Assembly (NCBI RefSeq): GCF_026151205.1
Contig: NC_087072.1
Location: forward strand, 10,640,169 to 10,704,168
DNA length: 64,000 nt
Reading direction: 5' to 3'
From: Bolinopsis microptera
Taxonomy: Eukaryota; Ctenophora; Tentaculata; Lobata; Bolinopsidae
This document shows, piece after piece, positions 12,001 to 24,000 of the stretch (the first letter of the stretch is position 1; each line of letters opens with the position of its first letter). Under the pieces are notes generated by a model that saw only the letters and a program-made list of their open reading frames with translations, was not told the DNA's origin and searched no databases. The position numbers and the translations under genes were made by a program.

Positions 12001-15000
12001 CATGACTCCCGATACAGGGTGTACCGTTCTGACACTCCGACACCAGGTCGCAACTGTTCTCCATCTCCTCGGAGCATGTATCCCCCAGGTAGCCCATGGC
12101 ACAGTGGCAGGTAAAGTTGTGGTGCTCCTCGTGGTAGTCGCACCGGGCTCCGTTCTGACAGGGTTCCGCGTAGCAGTGACTCTCAGGGTTCTCACATCTG
12201 TCTCCTGAGGGGTATAGCTCTAGCTGGTTACTTGCTATTTACTTTATACATACAAGGACTGGAATATTGGGTACTAGATCAGGTAGATTAGGATGATGGT
12301 TAGGATGATGGCATTAGTTTGATTTGACCAAACTAATGCCTTTCATTGCTTTATAACGTGATAGCACACAAACCTCCGTATCCGATAGGACAGTCGCAAG
12401 TAGCGGAATCTCCAAGTTTCTCGCACACTCCACCGTTAGTACAATCCAACAGCTCACAAGGGTCTACTGCCACCTCACATGTAGGTCCTGGGAACGTTAC
12501 AGAAGATAAAACATTTACAAAATACAAAGAATTTCGGTTTAACAGATCACATTATTGGATACCCCTTTCTAGATGAAGTTTTGTCCAACTGTTGGAAAAT
12601 TCGGCAGCTGTCCAGTAACTGCGGTTATTGCTATTATAAATCAAGAGGCTTGCATATAATGAACATATTGACACGGGTGCAGAGTTGAGTCTGTACGGAA
12701 CCTAGTAGTTTCAGATCCTTGTTTAACTTGCCGTACAGCAAGGTCATCCACTACTTTAGCCCGGCGAGGCACATAACTCCCTCTACAACTCCATGACAAA
12801 TGTTTCACATATACTAGCCGAGTTCACAAGAATATATCCTTGTGTTTGAGAAGAGCTCGTTAGAACTGCTTCCTTTCCCTTCAGTATCCCACAGTCTCTC
12901 GAGTTTCGTAACTGCCAGAGAACTCTCTTAAACAATTACTAGACTCGGTGATTATAATAGCTACAATCTACATACCAGTCCATTGTTGAGGACAAGTACA
13001 AGAGAAGTCGGATGGATCCTGGCCCTGAGCACACTCTCCATTGTTCTTACAGGGTAGTTTGTAGCATTCTCCACGGAGTGTTTCACAGTTATTTCCAGTG
13101 TATTCTTCAGCTGTAAAAACAAGGTACAGATTAGGCATGTGTCGGGAATGAGTATTGGGAAACATAAACACGAAGATGTGCCGCGCTGCAATGTTTTTAA
13201 TTTTACTTCACCAAGTGGTTTAAAGTTACCGAAATCTTATAACATAATTGCCAGAACTAAAACATATTTTTGTCAGAGAGAAAGAGAGAGAGAGAGGGAT
13301 AACTTACTACAGTCGCAGAAGTAGGCCATGTCGTTGCTGATACAGGTAGCCGCATTTTGACAAGGGTTAGGTTCACAGTGGTCCACGAGTGCTTCAGTAG
13401 TAGGTGCATCTGTGGTGGGCTCCGTCTCAAAACTCTCAACTATGTCTGTGCAGACCTCACCTTCATACCCGGGGTAACATTCGCACCTGGGTGGTTCAAT
13501 CTGTTTACAAATCTGATGCAGCACTGTTTTCTTAATCAGACCTATCATGTATCAGCTACTGCCTACTGGTAAACAAGTTCAATTAAATGAAATATTTGTG
13601 AACAATTAACAAATATCCAATTCTCTCTAGAAACATTCCACGATGCAAGAATACAGCTACACTTACTCGAATCTGTCGTCTAGACTGACGCATCTGGCGG
13701 TGTTGACTGGGTCACAAGGGTTATCCATGCACCTATCAACTGACATGCAGTCTCTACCAGACCAACCCTCCTTACAAACTCGTGCTCCTTCTACAATCTC
13801 ACATCGGCTCAGGAAGACACACTGGTCCATCTGAGATGGAACGTCACCTTCCTCCCTCTCACACCTGCCACCTGGAATGTAGCTTGTAGAACACAAGGAA
13901 ATATTTTACTTAAATCGATTAGCCAAAAGTGTAGAAATTATGGGAATGCTTTATTAATATTCAACAAATTTGAGTCTGATTTATCTTGGATAAAGTGAAA
14001 GAGCAATTTTACGCTCAATTTGAATAATACATGTGTTTTCAGTTCGGTTTGCTTACCAGTGAACCCATCGTTACAGGTGCACACAAGAGTTTGTGCTAGG
14101 AGGTCCTCAGCACATTCCCCGTTACCACTACAGGCGTTCTCACTACATATCTCTATTTCACAGAAATCACCTGATAGGAATTGAGGATTACATTCCAAAA
14201 TCCATACCTTAGTATGTAAAACATGAACCAAATAAAAATTTAAGAACCGCACTAATAACATTTGTTGAAAAGTTAAAATAATTGACAATAACGCGGTCCG
14301 ATCTTATGACTTATATCACTGATAAGAATTAACAAAATATAACAATATTACGTACCCACGAAGTTATCAGGACACTGACAATAAGAATGATCTCCGATGA
14401 TGCAGTTACCGTTGTTTCTACAAGCTAGAGGTCCGAATATGTCACAATTCTTTACGGACTCACAGTACCTACCTGAATTTGGAGTGTTCTTCAGTCAGTA
14501 CATAGTTAAACAGGATGAATATGGACATTGCGATCATTTAGTTTACCTCCCCACATTTCCGTGTATCAAGTGTCAGACAAATTAAGCTACATTTTATAAA
14601 AAATAAGATTCTCTTACCTTCGTAACTGAAGGGACAAGCGCACAAAAAGCCATCCTCTGCCTCAGCATCCAAGAAACAGTCAGCACCGTTCTGGCAGGTA
14701 TTTTCCTCCTCAGTACAAGCAGTAAGGGAATCCTGGCACTTATCTCCACTGAACCCAGTAGGACAGACACAGGTGATAGCACCGTCCTCATCCTCACACC
14801 TCCCATTGTTTTGACAGGAGGTGGGGGTGCAGGAGGAGGTGGAGAGGTGGCACAGCACCCCCGTCTTGTCATCAGGACACGTGCAGCTGAACGAGCCTGC
14901 TTCGTCGTTAACACAGGTGGAGCCAGCTTGGCAAGGTACAGCTGAGCAGTAGTCCACTCCAAACGAGAGATCGCATCCTTCACCATGGTAACCGGGGTAG

Positions 15001-18000
15001 CAGACACATGTGTCCTTTTCTCCGGATACACATTTTCCGTTACCGTGGCAATCTTTAGTACATGCCTGTAAAAGTAAGCGTGTTTATATCTACATCCTGT
15101 ACATTCAGCTGGAAATTGGATCGTAAACAGTTCCTTGCAAAGTTTAACTGGCAGTGTTTTCAGTGTACTTGACAGGAAATACCAGGAACTACAGTTCTCC
15201 CCTAAAATCAAGTCCCTGAAAGACTATAGCTTATCCAGAAAACAATGAAGAACTAACCGCTTGCCCTGCACAGACTATATCGTAGTCAGGACAGCGAATA
15301 GTTCCGTCGAAAGCAATGTTATAACTGAGGGCGTTCTGGACTGCGACTGTCGCGCCTGATGTGCACGTGTACGTGTTTTTGCTGACACGAACTGTGTAGC
15401 TGTCAACTCCGCATTCAATCTTGGGGACAATTACTGAGTTAGTGTTGAGAAAGAAGGATCCGTAAAAAACAAACTAGACCAATACAGGAACTCAATAAAA
15501 ACAATCTGTTTCCTCCAATTATTTTTCAGCTCATTGTGCTCAGATAAACACTCACCGGGTAGCAGCCACTAGACTGCTGGGTTGTACCCTGCACGTTACT
15601 GGTCCAGTTACCCACATAGTCAAAACATCTTGAAAATCCTGTGTACGCTTCTCCAAATCTATCCAGTTCTGAGGGACGTTAAGTATTAAGTTTGATAAAG
15701 GTTACACCTACATATTATACTGCTAAGACCAGTGCTAGGACGACTTTATGTTAGGATTCTAACTCAGTTCATTACTATCATGAATGTATCCAACAACATA
15801 ACAGCATACAACATAACAACTTTTGCCAAGGAAGCTTATACCCAGTGGCGTAACGTTGCCTGTTACGCACAAAGTAAGTATTATAAGTGTGTTTCTAGAG
15901 CAAAACGCGCAGTTTTGCTAGTACCTCAGTTATTTTTTTTCAAAATTGTCCCACATTCAAACGACGATTTGGCGCCCCCCTAAGATGGCGCCCCCCTCCT
16001 TCCCCCTGCACAGCGTTACGCCACTGTACCCTATATACGGACTATATCACTACAACAATATTGCAAGCTCCTACTCAATACGGGGATTGACCACCTGAGA
16101 ACCGCTATTCCCGGTAAAGTCTAAAGAGTACATCATTCCGAATTCTTACGATTTTCCTTCCGATCCAGGATTTCGACTTTTTATTGCTTTTATCACTGAA
16201 TTTCGAGATTTTCTTGATACATTGCCAAATGTTTACTTCGTATTAAGTTTTCTCTAGATACTTATATCACGTACGTATATTCTTAGATGAAATCATATTA
16301 TCTTCTTGACAGTTCAGTCAATCGTTTTGGTTCATTTGATAATCTTGAAGTAAACTGATACATAAATCGTTCTTCATCCTACTCAGCAATGCAGTACAAC
16401 ACAACTGAAGCAATGCCAGTCTCAACCACCTGGCCTCACCTAGAAGATCTAAAAGCCCCCTACCCTTACATCGCTCCCGCAAACCTGCTCCTAGCATTGT
16501 TCGTTCTCCTCCAAAACACGGTCATCTTCCTGCACTGCTACAAAGACAGGGCCAGGATAGCTACCAGAATGTTCCTGATGATAGCCCTGGTAGACATGCT
16601 CTCTGCTCTTGTTGAGATGTTGAGGGTTTGAGTCGCTCTGCCTTGTTTCTACAGACCGAAGGTCAACATTCCAGCGGTGGTGGTGGTCTGGTATCTCTCC
16701 GTTGGACTTTCCTGTTACAACTGCTCAATTTCTTTCAACGTGATCCTGGCAGTCGTGAAAACCATCAACATTGTCAACCCTTTTTACATCATTAAAAAGA
16801 AGATCGTTGATGGGTTCATGATAGCCGCGACTATCGCATGGTTTGTAATCGGAACTATTGATATCATCCTTATCTACTCGCTTCACAATACGGCCCACTC
16901 CTGTTATTCTCATTGGATCCTCCTGTTCGGGTACAATACCCTTGGAGAAGGAATCATGGCCAAGTTCAACCTATCCCTGATTGATGCCTCTCAATCCTAC
17001 AAAATTACCCTCTACTCCATACCAATGGTGGTCGAGTACTTGGTGCCATGTTTTGTGGTCTTCGTCTGCATGGTTATCCAGATGGTGAACATTAGGAGAT
17101 CCTTCACCAGCAGTTCAAACCCCCAACAAGACCTCGCAAACCATGTTAACCTCACCCTTTTTCTCGTCTCCATGACCTTCTTCGTTTCGAATGCTGCTTT
17201 TTGTTTGTACTGCTTGTGGCCAGGTAAGAATTGTAATACCAAATATTTGTCAACCGCTTACAATAAACCAAAGACTATAACATTAAAAGGAGTTAAATCA
17301 TAAATGATCTACATTTTTAGCTAGGGTCCTCATTTAGAATGTTTTTCAGGAAAAATGGACGCAGCTGTCTTATTGGTGTTACGATTTTCTCTGCCAAGAA
17401 TAAACGCTATCGTCTTTCCAATAATCATCATCTTACGGAAGCCAGTCCTGAAGCAATCTTACATTTCTATGATTAAGAGCTTTGCTAACATGCCAGTCAA
17501 AGCGACCAAGACTATTTGGTCATTATCGAAAGGGCGGTCAACAACTACATATTCGATCTTATCTGAAGGGCAACTTATCAACAGTTCAATCACGAGCCAC
17601 TAACTAACTAAGGCTCATATAGCAGAAGATTTTTCAATAAAGTTCAATTAAGTCGTAAACTTATCCGATGAGACTTTATCTAAAACATCATAATTGAACA
17701 ACAACATTGTAAACAACTTGGGCAACCTAAGAACAACTATTTGAATTCCTTATGCTTGATTATTTTAAAACCTTATTTCTGTAAGTAAAACAGCTTGTAT
17801 CAGTCCGATGTAACGAATAATGAACTTTCACTTACGAGGTTGTCGGGTTAGGTCAGTGCACATAACATTGTGCTCATGATAAGGACAGCGGTCTGTGTAG
17901 ACATCAGTTCCAACCGTCGTCTCACCCTCAACATTGTGGGGAAAATCTGTGGATTATATTGGTGTAACTGCTATCGGAAGTACGATTAGGAATGAAGTAA

Positions 18001-21000
18001 ATTCAAAGTGGATCACTACAGTTTGAGAAGTACTCCTCCAACTCACCACTGTCAAAGTTCTGGTACTCATCAGGGACAGTCCCTTCTTCCAGACCAATGT
18101 TGCATTCTCCAAACCCTCGGTGATCTGCTGCACACTTGCTTTTTCCTGGCTCCACACAGAATGGCTCCACTTCGTCCGGACTGAAACAGTTTTTATTATG
18201 ATATCAGGCATTTTGATACGATTTAGAATTTAGATACAACTTAGCTTTGAGTGTATTTTATTTCTGCTTTTTTTTTGGTGCTCGAAAAGTTAATAATTAA
18301 AATACATTTTGTTTAATTTATGAGCACATGAACACGTACCTATATCCGCTAGGAGATAGTTGCTCGTAGCAAAACTTGCGAGCGAAGGCACAACCCGCAC
18401 CTTTGCCCCAGATCAGAGGCTCCGAGAAGTCTTGTGCGAGGTCGTACCAGCCACTGTCCTTGAGGATTGCCCAGGTTATCTTGGAGATCACACCTCGGCC
18501 TTTAAGCCCGGCGCTCATCAGCTCGTTCTGAAAGTAGAATTGTTACTGAGATCTGCATATTGATCCACAAACCTCTTAACGCTATTACATATATAAGGTT
18601 TTTTTTAACGAGTCACTTGTCAGTTTTTCATCACAGTGGAGAAAACCAGTATTGCCCATATTTATGTTTGGAAGGTGTTGATACTGTGCCAAGTATAAAA
18701 ACAAACTACCTTACGAGAAATATTAAAAGGTACGAAATGCGATGGTTTTTTTCGGAAAAAAAAACACCATATTTTTGGACTACCAAAATATAGGTCACCA
18801 CAATTTTTTCCCCCAACTTATTTTTCAAATATTTTCTTTAATTATGACTTTGTCGATTTACTATCGTTATAGTAAGCTATCAATATGATTCATCTAACAA
18901 ATGAACACTAGTATTACACCTGGGACTACACTGCAGAGAGGAAAGTCCCTAAACCAGAAGATCAAGAAGATCTACAAGAGGAAATTGACTTGTAATTTTT
19001 CAAATTTCATATTTTATTTTATTGATTTTCTCAAATATTAAGAAATGAAAAAAATCCCCAAGTACCATGATTTAATTTGGGGTACGAAATGAGTTGGTTT
19101 TCGGCAATAATCCCATATTTTCGGTCCCAAATCATTAAGGTCACCGGAATTTCGTACCTTTTAAATATGTCTCGTAAGGTATACATTTTACCACACTGTT
19201 ACAATACAGAATTACGCCACAAAACATTTATACAGGATATTTTAGCCTGATATCATAAACAGATGGAATTATTTATAATGGCACCAGAGGCACAAATTGT
19301 GAACCTAATCCTGTAACAATCTCGCTCACATAGGTACAGTATTAAACGTTGTAAAAAAATAATTTCAAAGATACATTTTCAAACAACTATGTGATAAGAT
19401 CTGCCTCAGCAGACCAAGGACTTGCCGAAATTTCCACCAGAATAAAAGCTTGCAAATATATTTTTAGAACAAAACAGTTTTACCTTCTTTATTTGTGATA
19501 TGTCTACAGTAAACTAAAATTACTGTCTTGTTATGACCCCCCTGATAAGTGCACAACAAACCGGGTGTTTAAAAGACATCTCAATAAGAAAATTGGCAAA
19601 CTTTTAAGAAATAATAGTCATAATTGTAGAAAGATATCACTTATTTGTGTTCACCGCTTCAACCGACTGGGCAAGTGTTGTCGCGAATAAAAAATAGAGT
19701 AAAAATAATTATTGTCTTGTTATTGCTTCCCTGACCGCTGCACGACCAACTGATTACGTGGTGAGACGAATGTTGGCAATGTTATAAATATTTTTAGATC
19801 TGGGCACGTACGTGAGATGAAAATCAGTTAACCTTAGTCCATCAGAACTTAAGTCTTATGGGCACATGCTTAATCAAGATCTTTATTCTCTACAGCTAGA
19901 CATTCAGTTACTGTTGACGCTGCTTAGTTTCTTTGAGGTTATGCTCTCCCTCAAGTTTGTGATCGCAGCAAGCTGGGTTTTCAGCGGTTTACTTGAACAT
20001 TCTATATCAACTTCCTTTACTAAACCGATCGGAATCGATAAAAGATCCCTTAGAAGTCTTAGAGATCAACCATACACTAAAATAAACACTAGGAGATATA
20101 CTAAAGAAACTGGACCTATTCAGACGTTCAAATTAACGCAACCATCCAACATAGAAAAAGAAACAGGATCCAACAATAATTGCCCTACAGAGACACCGTT
20201 AAAGAATGATAAAGATAAGCCACATTGGCTTCTTCCTGTTATCACATCCTGCAACACACTGCTGATAATCCTCAGTCTTATCTTCAACCTCTTCATTCTC
20301 ACTTACTACTGGACCAACTCTACCAACCTCCCCTCCATCCTCTACCTCCGAAACAGTGTAGTTGACTTTATCAGTGCCATCGGGTTCCTGCTCCAAGTTC
20401 CTCTGGTTACAAGAGTTCTAGAAGAAGATGTTACAACAAGTCTGCCTCTGATCAGTTACTGGATAACTACAGTTTCTGTTAGGATGAGTGTCTTCATGAA
20501 CTGTGTGCTGGGTGTGGTCAGATGTATCAACATTCTCAACCCTTTCTATCCAGTCAACAGAAAGTATGTTACCATTTCCACCCTGGTCTATCTTCTTCTC
20601 TGGTCGACAATTACCTCTCTGGATATCTGGACTTACATCACAAAGATTTGTCTCCAAAACAAGGTCTATCTCATCAAATCACTGGTCCTCAAAGCAGAGC
20701 CAGGATTTTCACTCACAAGTCTGACAGGATCTACAAACAACACGCGTAGTCTGACCTCATTCTCCCAGGGAGAGATAGTAGTGGCACAGTTCCTCACTCC
20801 CTTAGCTCTCCCTGCTCTACTCTGTTTTGTTCTCGTGATAATACAGATCTACTACCTCACCAGGCAGAAAGTTGGGATTACTTCCAACCAGCAACCTGGA
20901 TCTGGCAAGAAGTCAACACAACTAAGCAAAGTGTCTTCAAAAGAACAGAGGACAGAGAAAAGGAAAAAACCAAGTCCTAACGGTAAAGCAGCTGTCACCA

Positions 21001-24000
21001 TCCTGATTGTGACAACAATATATGTACTGACCTCCATCCTGTCAGTGGCTGTGTGGCTGGTCATCTACAGGACACACCTTGGAAGAGAAGACAAGATAAA
21101 GAAACTGTCCTGGACAGAGTTGGGTATGTTCTACATCTCCAGCTCTACTTCACCTCTACTCTGCTCTACTGTTACTGCTCTTACACTTTTTCTGAGGAGC
21201 ACTGCCATGCAGCGTCATCTTAAAGTAGTGTTTGGGAAATTATTCACAACTAATATATCTCCGGAGCTCTCGATGAGAACTGAAGAATCTAGAATCTAGA
21301 TAGAAGCGAACTGACATTTTGTGTGCCTTTAGAGTCTTACAGAAAACAATCGGATATGTTTAAAATATGGTCAACAATGTAATTGTAGGGCAGTCGTGAG
21401 ACAAACCGACCCGAAGAGATTTTTGCCTTATTAAAGACACCACTGTGTGTAAACGATTTTTTAAATACATAAATTATTGCTGCACAACCAACTGATTGTT
21501 TGCTGGAACGAATGATAGTAATGTAATAGATGTTTTTAGATCGAGGCAAGAGCGATAAGAGTCAATAAACATTAGTCCTTGAGAACCTATGAGCGCATGC
21601 CTAGTTATCTTCGTGATTCTTTATATAACAGGTGTTTATATGCGCTCCCACTAAATCGCACGCCCAAATTTAAAGAAAATCCTTGTGAAAGGGCCCTGAA
21701 GGCTCAAAAGTAATCTGGTTGGTGTATTTTTGGACGCCGATTCCGAATCACCCCCCATGACGTAGGGTAAAAATGCTTCCCTGGAAAATTATCGGCAAAA
21801 AACTGGTTTGTTCACGTGACAGGCTAGTAAGACACGAAATTGATTGTTTAGGGCTCGGGTTAGGGTTAGGGTTGTGGTTAGGGTTATGGATAGCTTTGGG
21901 TTTATGGCTAGGGTTAGAGTTGGGATTAGGGTTTATGTAAAACCATTTTGTTCGGCTGCAAAACCATAAAAACCAAAGTCACGTGATAATTTTTGGGCGA
22001 GCGAATTAGTAAGAGCCGATTATATGATCTATTGTGTACTTCCAGCTAGACTTTCAGTCATTGTTAATGCTGCCTAGTTTCTTTGAGGTTATGGTCACCT
22101 GCAAGTTTGTAATCGCAGCAAGCTGAGTTTTCTACTCGAACATTCTACATCAACTTCGGTGGGAATACAATTTTACCACACTCTCATAATAGTTTTAAAA
22201 TACCAAATTACTCCACACGAAACATTTATACAGGATACTTTAGCCTGATATTATAAACAGATGGAATCATTTATATATATGATGGCACAAATTGTGAACC
22301 GTTGTAAAACACTAATTTCGAAGATACATTTTTAAACAACTTTGTGATTACATCTGCCTCAGCAGACCAACGATTTGCCCAAATTACCACCAGAATAAAA
22401 GCTTTCAAATATATTTTTTGAACAAAACAGTTTTACCTTCTTTATTTGTGATATGTCTACAGTAAACTAAAATTATTGTCTCGTTATTACCCCCCTGATC
22501 ACGACAAACCGGGTGTTTAAAAGACATCTGGGGGGGCCAATGGCATAAAATGGCATAAAATGGCATAAAATGGCATAAAATGGAGACTTTTTCTATGGAG
22601 AAAATGGAAAAACCCATGAGTAATTCTCCATTTTCTCCATTTTATGCCATGAATTTTGTCTTCGAAATTTCATCTTTAACACCATTTAACACCTAAATTG
22701 GACATCCTTACATGTTTATTTACGCTTACTAGGGGCGTAACAAGCTTATGAAAGCTCATAGTAGGCTACTAGATGCTTATACTAGGTTAGTAGAGGCACA
22801 CTTCAGGCAAACTCATAATTACTCAAGCCTAGTGTAAAGTTATTTCTACAGGCTACAGCAGGAGTGAGTAATAGGGGAGAGTAATAGGCACTGAGAAGTG
22901 AGACCTACATCCTCGACAGTCGAAACAAGCTCGCACTGCAAAGGGGAGGCCTACCTTCCGAGATCGCATTACCAGGGGGAAGCGTCGAGTCCAAATTTGT
23001 GTATCGAGGGGTAGGTGCAGACTTCGATAAACCGAAAAACCAAAAAATATTTTCGGCTTATAATGAAGAGGGTAGCATGAAACGTAGAGAAAAGTGGTTT
23101 TTAGAAAAACTTTGAAAAATTTTGACTTAGAAAATTTTCGGCCCGAGTCATTCTTGATACGTACCTCTCGTATCGAGAGCTCCCGATTCCGAGCTCGTGT
23201 TGCAAAGGGGAGGCCTGCCTTCCGAGATCGCATTACTTCGAGTCCAAAATTGTGTATCGAGGGGAAGGTGTGGACTTCAAATTTTTTCTGAAAACCGCTT
23301 TTCTCCACGTTTCATGCTACTCTGTTCATTATTTGCCGAAAATATTTGTTCGGTTTTTCGAAGTCCACACCTTCCCCTCGATACAAAATTTTGGACTCGA
23401 AGTAATGCGATCTCGGAAAGCAGGCCTCCCCTTTGCAACACGAGCTCGGAATCGGGAGCTCTCGATACGGGAGGTACGTATCGAAAATGACTCGGACCGA
23501 ACATTTTCTAAGTCAGCATTTTTCAAATTTTTTCTGAAAACCGCTTTTCTCCACGTTTCATGCTACCCTGTTCATTATTTGCCGAAAATATTTTTTCGGT
23601 TTTTCGAAGTCCACACCTTCCCCTCGATACACAATTTTGGACTCGAGGTAATGACGATTGTGATCTCGGAAGGCAGGCCTCCCCTTTGCAACACGAGCTC
23701 GGAATCGGGAGCTCTCGATACGGGAGGTACTTATCGAAAATGACTCGGACCGAACATTTTCTAAGTCAACATTTTTCAAAGTTTTTTCTGAAAACCACTT
23801 TTCTTCATGTTTCATGATACTCTGTTCATTATTGGCCGAAAATATTTTTTTTAAAATAATTTTTCTCGAAATTCTAAATTTTTCAGGTTTTTAATGGCAT
23901 AAAATGGCATAAAATGGCATAAAATGGAGACTATTTCTATGGAGAAAATGGAAAAACCTATGAGTAATTCTCCGTTTTCTCCATTTATGCCATTGGCCCC

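Noticed and set aside
16626..16655. Mini-intron removing the TGA of the receptor at 16389
   Set aside because: It would be 29 bases, too short for normal splicing, and not a multiple of three, so it would break the frame.
20503..20749. Plus-strand frames overlapping each receptor copy
   Set aside because: Alternate-frame shadows repeated in all paralogues; the 7TM frame is the one with domain structure.
21852..21950. True telomere or chromosome-end fusion
   Set aside because: The TTAGGG-like words are degenerate, internal to a MITE and recur in four dispersed copies with target duplications.
22853..23817. Several 60-160-codon frames on both strands
   Set aside because: All fall in the inverted repeat blocks of the transposon at 22530-24016, read as near-identical text in many frames, and match no protein.
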